NCBI GenBank assembly: GCA_963556255.1
Contig: OY744615.1
Location: 12,310,615 to 12,374,614, forward strand
Source of the DNA: Allolobophora icterica
Lineage: Eukaryota; Annelida; Clitellata; Crassiclitellata; Lumbricidae
Length of the DNA stretch: 64,000 nucleotides
Direction: 5' to 3'
The position numbers and the translations under genes are program-made. Position 1 is the stretch's first letter, and each line of letters opens with the position of its first letter. Positions 55,201 through 64,000 of the stretch are shown here, one piece after another. Under the pieces are notes generated by a model. The model was not told the DNA's origin. It did not search any database and was given only the letters and a program-made list of their open reading frames with translations.

Positions 55201-58200
55201 CAAATAGATACGTTCATGCAGATAAGTTATCTAAAGGCTTGAACTGGCGGTAAGCCTATATTGCAAGCTATTTAACTTGAACTTAAGAAGCTCACACGCT
55301 TACAAACGTTTCGAGATCCATAACTTAAAGAATTCCTTAATATTTAAAAATATTTATCAAATTACCGATCATCTTGCGTATTAGATGTATGAAACTCCAA
55401 TAAGCTTGGCATTGTGATATTATGCCAAGTGATTTTTTGTTAGCCCAAGGCTTTATTATCTCTCAAGAAATAATATAATATGAATTTAGTTGAGTGAATT
55501 TTATGTGATAACTTTTGGCGATCAGTAAAAAATGAGCATCAAGAAACATGAAAGAAATAATGCTGATTTGGAATTGTAATAATTTTTCCAAACGTTACCT
55601 AATATCCGGTTGACGATGGCTTTCTTGTACTCAGGAAGCCGATTGAATATTCCTCTCATAACATCCTGTGAACAGTTTGCTGCTGAGCCGCTTAGACAGG
55701 ATGATACAGAGCTGTCGAATACACACAGTAAAGTTTATCATGACTGTGATTTGATTTAAGTTGCTGTGGCCATTAATGTTTGTGAGTGAATTGAATTGGA
55801 GCTTACTAACGGGACTCTGAGGCTTCTATCAGTGAAACCTCCACTAAACTGGTTGGGAGAAATATTTCATGACTGGGCCACTGACATAATAACTGATATA
55901 CAGGCTTCAAATTAGGACGCAGAGGAAGATACTCATCTGGCAGTATATCATAATAAATTGAAAATAGGAAACGCAAATAGTGGTAAAGAAACTCTAGATA
56001 ATGACATTAAATTAGATATCCAACTCAATCAGTCAATCAATCGTTTATCGATCCAAAGAAACCAGTGTTTACCAATCAGTAAAAATACAAAATCATATAT
56101 CATGTAACGAAATAATATACGGTGGTAATTTTTTATTAATAATTAGGCCTAATATAACTGGTGCAGTGGGTCAAAAGGAGACCTCCAAGGAACCTAAGTC
56201 CCGCTATATGAGAGCCCAATTTCAGATTCAAGCAATGACAAAACTAATCAAATGATTTGATAGTGTCACTATTCCATAGTAGACCTAGAACTCAAGAATA
56301 AAAATAAATGCATGTACTAATGTTGAACCATTCCGTTTAACGTCAGCGTTATTTTTATTTTAAATTTGAGCTTTAGTTTCTCGCAAATAAACTTTCCTGA
56401 CAACATATATGTGAGTGTTTCTCGTGAATAGTCACATGCGGATATTCTTCTCTTCATGTTTTTCTTTTGGAAAATTAAAGTCAAAAGTCAAGACTAAACT
56501 GCTTACACTCTTATCGTGCTGACACTCTGTCACTCTTCTCTTAATATACACGATACTCTAAACACTTCCTGCCTTTTCATCTCTTAAGTGACCACAATGC
56601 ATTCGTATATTATTGTCAAAAACAGTTTCGGGACTCATACGACGGGTACGGGAATTCACAGAAAGAAGAATGTAACACCTACATATAATTTCCAATTGGC
56701 ATCGATCAACTTTCAGCCCGAAAATAATTACGGTGCTCTCGTAACTTATCTGATATCATACAGCTGTAATGGCGATAATTGAAATATCATTGCTTTACTT
56801 TCTTAAACACTTCTAAGTGCTTGAGACCAATAGGCGTAGCTGAATAGTCGTCTTACCTTAGGGCACCTCCATAAAGCGTTGCCAGAAACAAACCAGCGAA
56901 ACCAGGAGCATTCGCAAATAGGGTCATCACAAAATAAGGAAGCAACTGCAAACAAATTGACAACCCGATTGAAGAAAAACCTGTTTCATGAAACTTCTGT
57001 GGCCTAATTTTACAAAGTAAGTATATTTTATCCGGGATATTCATTATCTGAGGAATCGGAGTTTGCAGGCGACGCCTTGAAATTACCATTTCCCTAGTCT
57101 TAGTTTTGTATCTTCGTAAGTTATTAGCTCCATTCCAGCTCGATATAGTCCTAGTTTCAAATAATAATCCAACTGCAGTATGTATCTGTGAAGAGCCAAT
57201 AAACAACTATGTGTCGTCCGCAAATTTCATGAGGTAATTGAGGCTTGTCCATCGAAATGCTTGCAATTGATTGTTTTTAGATCCGAGGCTCTGACAGCGT
57301 ATGAAAGAGGACCTATCACAGCCCCTGGACTACGCTGGTGTTGATCGTAGCTACTTCTCATGTTGCGCCTCCAAATATAGTAACATGGCCCCTGTCTTTA
57401 AGATAGGAGATAAGCCAACTGTATATTTTATCCGGGATGTTCAGTGATGCGAGCTTTCCGGCAAGTGTCGAGTGTCGAAGGGTGTCAAATGCCTTGGCAG
57501 AGTCGGTGATAATGACATTTGTAATTGTAGTGGAAGGGTAACTGTATTCGAACGATAACTGTAGTCCAACAGAAACTGTAGTCGAAAAGAATGTAGCCAA
57601 ACAGAAACTGTCGTCAAACTAACTACAGTCGAGAACGTGGGCAAGAGGACACCGGAAACATTCGCTTTTTTCTTGTTATTTGAGTTTTCGGTTAAAGGAT
57701 TAAAGCGACGAGCTGTCTCCCGATAGACCACGGGAGCCTTGCCCATACAGACTCATTGATAGATCCACGGTCCCGGGGAGGTCGCCCTTATCACCGTTCT
57801 TAAGACCCCGGTGCTTGCTACGATTTATGCAGATATTATTGGTTATATGCGCGATATTTATACTTGTTTATATCGCTTACCTGATTTTCGTTGCGGATCT
57901 CTTTATTTGCCAAAGGATCGCATTGTATTTGAGAATAATAGGCCACAACTGCCAAACCAGTAAATCCCGATAGGAACACCAACACGAATACTCCCGGGAT
58001 ATTAAGTAGAATAGATCTGTAAGAAGTGATTTCAATAGGCATGTATATGGATATATTTAGGTACTTATCGAGACACTAAGTAGATAGCATTGATTATAGA
58101 CATATATAATAGTCCGTTTCAATTACCTAAGAATAACGCTACAATTATGGCTATCGTTACTGATCTAAACAAACGCGTTTTACGACAGTTCGCAATTGTA

Positions 58201-61200
58201 TGCTGTACATGTATAGCGAAATTCAACACAAATACACGTACATAGACACGTAAATGTGAATGAATGTACGCATGCACATAAGCATGTACGCATGTATGTA
58301 CGGAATGATCTTCTGCATATTGGCTTGATTACCGCTTGGTTTCGTTTTGCCTTCGGTCGACGCCTTGTGCATTAGAAGAAATGACTAATTACAATTCCAA
58401 TTTGGCTCTCGTCATAGTTTGCTTTCACAACCATTTAGCTTAGTATCGGCCAGCGCTTGATGCATACAGCATTGCATTGTTAGTTATATGCGTATGTAAT
58501 ACTATGTATATATGCATATATCAATCAATCAATCAATGTGTTTATTGCATCAAATGACAATCAAGTACAATTCCTTTAACCAATCAAAAGCCAATGGTAA
58601 TTATTATAACAGTAAGATTCAATACTGGACAAAAAGAAAAGAATGCTTGTTCTGTGATTACAATTGCTGGATGTGCTTTGTCAGTTAAATCTTTGATATC
58701 CCCAATCTTATGTAAGATACTTCTGCAATTTACGTGCATAACTGATAAGTTTGAATCTTTCCTTTCACCTTTCAATGCTTGATTATGCAAATTTTCAATG
58801 GAAACGTAACTACTAGTCCAGGAATTAGTTCTAAAGATATTGTTATCAGGATAAAGATGTATGTATAATTATGTGTACGTAAAGACGTATTTGTGTAAGT
58901 ATTTATATACTTAGGCACTATCCATTTATGTAGGCTTATGTGTGTATGTATTCAGACAAAATAAGTAGTGCCTTTTAGAACCCTTCAAAGCTCATACACT
59001 TAATCGACGCCTGCCCAGATAACGTAACACTGGTAATGGTACCTACAGTCTGGCTTTGGGGAGGCTTTGTATTGCTGAGAAACGTTGAACGGCAGCCTGA
59101 GTCAGACCGTAGAGAGGAAGCCACATAAAGGTGCGACCAATCATGATTCCCCAGAACGTATGACGCACCGTCGGATCAGGACTCCAGCTAAAACCATTTC
59201 AACTCAAGACGTCGTTGGCCCTTACATGTAAACTGTCTGTTGGTTTTCTACTGGAAATTTAATAGAGCTTGACTGATTACCAATTCATTGATTTTTTAGT
59301 GTGAAATTTTCACGAATAATGTTCGAAATATTAGACATCAGGAGAACTTTTGAAGTTAAGTTATCCTCGATTGCTTTACGTCCGACGTTTCTTAAGTTCT
59401 TTGAAAATATCGTGACATATAAGTTTCAACCCAATAATTGATCTGCTACAAGAGATTCAAAATAATTTTTAGGCAAATGTAAACAACGGCATGTCAGATC
59501 AAGCTAAAACAACCATTTTCTGAATTAAAGCTCGAAAATTTAATAGCAGTTAATTTTAACAATTACTAAGACCTTTAAGTCATAGTATATCCCGAGTTAG
59601 TCTTGTAACGCCATTGCAAGAAAGAGTCTGTCTTGGAAACAAGCAAGCAAATTTTGTAGGGGCCTGCGTTATATATACTAACTCGACCAAATCCATGCGT
59701 CCTTCCTTTCCAGCGTATTTAATGACATTTCCGATTCCTCCAACAACACCTATACCCTAAGGAACAAAACAGGCTTCAGGTTTACATTTGTTTGTAATTT
59801 TATTGTGGAAAAATACTGCATCACGCTCAAGGTTCCACATAATCTTTCTGGCAAGGCGGTTGGATGACTAAAGAAGAAGTTATCAATTACAAGTGATGTA
59901 CAGAGATTTGAACCCAATACACACTAAGTGCATGGATGCCATGGATGGTTGCATGTGTCGGATCTGAGGACAATCTCGAAAAGTCAGCTTAGGACTGACT
60001 GACGCTGACGTATACGGTAATTGCAGTGTTGGGTATGAGTTAACTCAGATGAGTTTAAACTCACGAGTTAACTCACTTGCTGTGATTTATGAGTTTGAGT
60101 TAACTCACCTTAAAGAGTGTTAGTTAACTCATATTTCTGTAAGTTTGAGTTGGAACTGTCAATTATTTTAAACTCAGCTCACTCTTCGGCACTCGGCACA
60201 TATTATGTTGAAACAAGCCTTTTATATCGTCGGCTTTCCATACTGGTGAGTGATGACGGCAGGGAGGGTCGTAAACACTGCTAGCGGACAGTTTTTAAGC
60301 ACTGCATATTTTGTATATTGTGAACAGTTAAGAACAACATGGCTGAAGTACCGTGTATTCTTGATGGAAAATATTTTTCTGTTACAAGTAGGCGTGATGG
60401 AAAAATTGTTGCTCGATTAGACGTGCTAGTATGAAACGTGTGAATTTATGATTTAACTCATTTAACAACTGAGTTTGAGTTAACTCATTTCACTTAGGAT
60501 GAGTTGAGTTTGACTTTAAACTCATTTTGAGGTGCATGAGTTGAGCTTTGATTTAACTCATTTCTTGTGTGAGTTTACCCAACACTGGGTAATTGGGCAG
60601 GCCTGAAAACTGTTACAGTAATACAAGCGTATGAAGATATAAAAAAAATAGACGAGTGTCAAGGGATATCAGAGACTTAGACTTCAGTTTGCCTTATGAC
60701 TTGTTTTGAAATACCTATGTATAAAAATACGAAAGGCATGAGATTCAATGACAAAGAGACATGTATGTTGCATTTCACAACTCTGTTTCCATAAAAGTCA
60801 CCCTTCTAGGTTTAAAAGAAACCGAACCTAATCATTAATATCAACATTGAATGTTCGTCGTTTTATCTAGTTCTATTACTAGAATGCACACTGCATAGAG
60901 CAGACTAGGATATGGATTTGTCTATAAATGCGGTCAAACTTGCACTTGAATTACACTCAAGCAACTGCTGGCTACAGGATACAGATTCCTCAGTGAACTC
61001 AACAATTGGGTAGTGAATATTATTGTGATAAAATTGACAAGGTAAACAAGCGAAAACTTAATTAACAGTAATGATAAAGGTCTTTTCGGATTATACCTGA
61101 ATGCATATAGCTATCATTCCTCCAACCATTGTGAGAAACTGGAACACATCTGTCCATATCACCGCTCGCATTCCACCCTTCGCAATAGAATACAATGCAA

Positions 61201-64000
61201 TTAGTTTACTATGTGTTACAGTTTATTAACTAGTCAAATCTAGCTGAAATATGATTTTCTAAATATCATTAATGCTGCTTGATGAAGCTATATTCGATAT
61301 GTGCCACGGCTCCTCTTTCAGCTCAGTCAGTGTTTAATCTAGTCCCCTCTTCTGAGGGGGAAAACAAGGTTTGTCGGGGGGGGGTCAACAATGGCGACCT
61401 TTTTCGGAGAAATTTCATCAGAGTTCAAACGCCAAAAACTTTTAGGCATACATCGGGGAGCTATACGTTCCAGATTCAAGTCAACCTGGTCAGCGATCAC
61501 TGCGCTCTACTAGCTGTGGAGATTTGCAGGTGCCGCCCTTCCGTACTTCAACCCGAGGTCATCGTGGCTTCTCATGTATTAGACGGTCTTCATGGAACAA
61601 TCTTCCATTGCATTTACGTGTTGTGGCACTGTCTCGTGCAGCAAACACTTTCAAACTGTCTATAAAAGCACTTGTTTAAAACAGATAGCTTTGTGTGTAG
61701 CGCTTTTGGCAGTTACTGAAAAGCACTTGTTTAAATCAATCAATAGTTATTGGGCAGCCGATCAGTGGAAATTTTGTTTAGTGTGAACATTTCCGGGTTG
61801 GTTTGGGGTATACGATTCTCATTCGATTTGTATGTATATATGCCCATAGACCGTATACACAGCCGCCTTTAGACAGTAGGATTTCATTCGTAATGCCAGT
61901 GAGAGCAAAATGAGGAGGGTGAGGGATGAAAGGAATAGAGCATAGGATGAAAGGAGGATTGAGAGAGGAAGAGGGTTCTATCGAGGCTGCCAATATAAAA
62001 AGAGAAGATTAGGGGGCCAACAGGAGAGGACAGGCAGGAACACATACAGCTATAACTAAACGCATAACTACAAATTTTAATAGCGCTAGGCCTACTAGAA
62101 AGCTTTCCGCGCAGCACACCTTATTCACAAGCGCTGTATACCGTATCGTCCATCCAAAACAGCGTTTTCGCAATCCGTGGCCTAACATAAAAACGTATTA
62201 TTTTAATTGATTCAAATTGGGTGAAGACTGCTAGCCAACAGACAAACTCTCCATCGCTAATTCAGAGTAAACCTCTAATCTATTGTTAACAGCTGCGTTT
62301 TGGCAGCTGTTTTATTGAATAAACGAATATACAATACAATACAATATAAGTCGATAGACGCTGGTACATCGAAATGCTTGCATGTGTGACTAAACACACT
62401 TACCAGAGCAGTGTACGCCATACAAACAACGGCCATTAGAGGAATCGACAACTTCAGTGGGAACCCGGTAACTGTATCAAATGTACAAAAGGTTAAAGTT
62501 TACAATGCATAGCAGCTATCGAGTACCGACTAGATTTCTAACAGCACAGGTTGAAGGGTAAGCAACTTTTTAGCTCTCTTCATCGTAATGCGATGGGAGC
62601 TCTGAAGCAGAACCACTTTCCAAAATAATAAGCCTTTGGATAGAATCAATCGAGATATTACATTTCCATTAACTTGTTTTAAGTAGGTAAGTAAGTAAGT
62701 AGAGTGCTTTTTTTAGCCGGAACGCTCCGGAACGGCGTTCCGGCACCTTTTTCAGCTACTAAAAAATAATTTATTTCAATAATAAAAATTTTTTTTAGCC
62801 ATTTTTATTTAATTTCAGTGTTGTGAACTACTTTTAGTCCTTATTGAGACACCTCCCAAACCCCAATCCCGTTTTTCTCCGAGTTGCCCTCGATTTTAGC
62901 CCTTCAACAACTGTTCATTTTCTGAACCTATTGTTCAGTTCCGAAGTCTTTATTTCTAGAAGAAAGGCACTGAGTAAGTATATCCTTTAATAATCCGAAT
63001 GCTAACCGCACTGTGGTTCACACATATTAATTACGAAGCCATAATAAGGGTAGCTGTTACTTTACTATTAGTCTTTAAACAGCAGCGTAATTATTTTTTT
63101 CTTTTTCCTTACACTGTATAGGCTACCACTTTCTTATACGCGCTCCACAATTGTGAATATTTATAGGCGCCCTTGAATTGTTGCGGCGCCATATAAATTG
63201 TCGTTATCTATACATATAATATCCATAGAGCGTGTGTCTGTCGATAAACGCTACGTCACAAACGGTTTCTGTTCTATTGTGAAACAGAAAACGTTTGTGA
63301 CGTCAGTAGGCCTACTGCGGTCTTGACGGCGGCGAACAGAGCATTTTAACCAACGACGTAATTACATAGGCCTACACTGCCGTCATAATATGACGGGCAA
63401 ATACTCTAGTTAATAATATTATTAGAGATACAGCATAACTAATAGCACAATTGTCAACTCCAAATGCGTTACAACATAACCCCTGCCATGTACAAACAGG
63501 CCCAAGATGAAAGCTCATATATATAATATCTTCTTATATAGGCCTAATATACATATTCCTACAACTCGTTCCTTCTCAGTCATTAAAACTTGCAGATTTT
63601 AGCGCTAAGCTATATTACATTGTGTAAATTGAGTCAACCCACCGGATTCTAAGGCAGCGGAAGGCGCATACATTGATATTCCCATGTAGATAACCTGAAA
63701 CGAAAAACAGGCGGTTTCTTAATGGGAAGGGAGAAGTTGGAAGATTGATTGAGAAAAGTAATGAATCACTAGAAAACTGTGCTAAAACGCGTCTTTTAAT
63801 TATTCGATTACGTTGCCAACTTTCTGTATCCACAAATTCAGATCTAGATACACTCACTTTCAAATAAAAATGGCGATGATATTGTAAAGTTTAACTCTTA
63901 CAAAAATTGTAAATATATGGTTTTTCAGTCTACAAAGAAGCATTTATAAGTCTACTCACCGAATGTAAGATTCCCACAAGACTGGTGCAAAGTCTCGCTG
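51992..64000 (-). CDS. SLC5-family sodium/solute symporter, gene C (exons 2-15, 5' end outside window)
   Basis: Exons: e2 63960-64000+, e3 63643-63694, e4 62404-62471, e5 61097-61177, e6 59683-59756, e7 59047-59187, e8 57881-58016, e9 56857-56945, e10 55599-55711, e11 55017-55087, e12 53701-53787, e13 53196-53408, e14 52689-52797, e15 51992-52242. All exon lengths equal those of gene B except the last, and no stop interrupts the frame. Signatures are the same: AVIWTDVFQ in e5, RHTFW in e7, LLPYFVMTLFANAPGFAGLF in e9. The tail is 83 codons after the split codon and ends ...TVRIANIQSL, about 30 residues longer than B's. Expected product with a normal exon 1 is about 630 residues. Introns are compact. 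It is probably an active gene; substrate unknown. Confidence 0.86.
54458..54777. mobile_element. Charlie-like hAT MITE in intron 11 of gene C
   Basis: 320 bp with ends CAGCGGTTCTCAACC.../...GGTTGAGAACCGCTG and perfect 8-bp duplications CCCTAGAT (54450-54457, 54778-54785). The ends match the widely conserved hAT-Charlie consensus. Gene B keeps the empty site CCTTAGAT near 20.60 kb. Confidence 0.92.
56021..56215 (-). mobile_element. LINE 3' tail in intron 9 of gene C
   Basis: Orthologous to 21888-22075 of gene B: CAATC repeats, then CGATCCAAAGAAACCAGTG on the plus strand. No coding part. Confidence 0.6.
57010..57530 (-). pseudogene. LINE fragment in intron 8 of gene C
   Basis: Shorter version of the 23603-24910 LINE. 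On the minus strand it has AKAFDTLRHSTLAGKLASLN, IPDKIYSWLISYLKD and MVISRRRLQTPIPQ; the 3' part is deleted. Frames are broken. Same site as in gene B and absent from A. Confidence 0.8.
57525..57625. repeat. GTAGTCGAA minisatellite, intron 8 of gene C
   Basis: Array of CTGTAGTCGAAAAGA- and CTGTATTCGAACG-type words matching 24914-25025. Confidence 0.75.
58517..58850 (-). pseudogene. Internally deleted LINE, endonuclease start plus 3' tail
   Basis: The minus strand encodes LSVMHVNCRSILHKIGDIKD and LTDKAHPAIVITEQ, the opening of a LINE apurinic-type endonuclease. A 3' end TGCAATAAACACATTGATTG with a (GATT)n tail at 58519-58536 follows almost at once. Reverse transcriptase is absent, so most of the element is deleted. 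Not seen in gene A or B. Confidence 0.75.
60024..60587. mobile_element. hAT-like element with GAGTTAACTCA repeats in intron 5 of gene C
   Basis: 564 bp with ends CAGTGTTGGGTA.../...TACCCAACACTG and perfect 8-bp duplications GGTAATTG (60016-60023, 60588-60595). Both subterminal regions are full of the palindrome GAGTTAACTC and relatives. A 31-codon frame MAEVPCILDGKYFSVTSRRD... in the middle may be the first residues of the lost transposase. Genes A and B have the empty site (about 4.26 and 34.45 kb). Confidence 0.9.
61270..61720 (+). pseudogene. LINE fragment in intron 4 of gene C
   Basis: Third copy of the shared intron 4 LINE. It keeps the 5' junction sequence (GATGAAGCTATATTCGATA) and the C-terminal DHCALLAVEICRCR part, with the reverse transcriptase core deleted between about 61330 and 61440. 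Confidence 0.75.
62702..62972. mobile_element. hAT-like MITE in intron 3 of gene C
   Basis: Orthologue of the 37282 element with cleaner ends (GAGTGCTTTTTTTAGCC.../...AGAAAGGCACTG) and perfect 8-bp duplications AGTAAGTA (62694-62701, 62973-62980). Confidence 0.85.
63253..63303. repeat. 21-bp inverted repeat hairpin
   Basis: Arms ACGTCACAAACGGTTTCTG... (63253-63273) and ...CAGAAAACGTTTGTGACGT (63283-63303) pair at 20 of 21 positions around a 9-nt loop. It lies in about 240 bp (63160-63400) not seen in genes A or B at the same place. Confidence 0.85.

Overview
The window is nuclear DNA of an animal, most likely a marine invertebrate. The evidence is multi-exon genes with GT-AG introns, no bacterial-style operons, abundant LINE, SINE, hAT-like and Polinton sequence, long (TA)n tracts, and a strikingly frequent palindromic word TAGGCCTA. 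An echinoderm or other deuterostome is my guess, at low confidence.

The backbone is a head-to-tail array of three paralogous genes on the minus strand. They encode SLC5-family sodium/solute symporters, closest in motifs to the sodium-coupled monocarboxylate/multivitamin transporters. Gene A (286-10638) has exons 1-9, and its 3' end lies left of the window. Gene B (18199-42593) has all 15 exons and a predicted product of about 600 residues. Gene C (51992 to beyond 64000) has exons 2-15, and exon 1 lies right of the window. I rebuilt exon borders by matching splice signals, codon phase and the three copies. Exon sizes are the same in every copy present, except the last exon, which a 1-nt deletion shortens in B.

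Introns and spacers hold layered insertions. A LINE in intron 4 is shared by A, B and C, so it predates all duplications. A LINE in intron 8 and a small hAT-like element in intron 3 are shared only by B and C, which suggests the order (A,(B,C)). Many other insertions occur in one copy only, with 8-bp target duplications, and the sister copy keeps the empty site. Intron 6 of gene B has grown from about 0.5 kb to 7.8 kb through a LINE that holds a decayed Polinton/Maverick (adintovirus-like) fragment at about 26.85-33.18 kb. This fragment carries protein-primed DNA polymerase B, a retroviral-type integrase, a zinc-ribbon plus parvovirus-type phospholipase A2 protein, and the first residues of a packaging ATPase.

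The A-B spacer (10.64-18.2 kb) and B-C spacer (42.6-52.0 kb) are partly homologous (about 13.65-18.2 against 48.17-52.1 kb). They contain LINE fragments, hAT-like elements, a nested LINE/hAT-like/LINE structure (43.7-46.3 kb), a 39-bp minisatellite and a 345-bp tandem duplication. I found no other host gene, rRNA, functional tRNA or CRISPR array.
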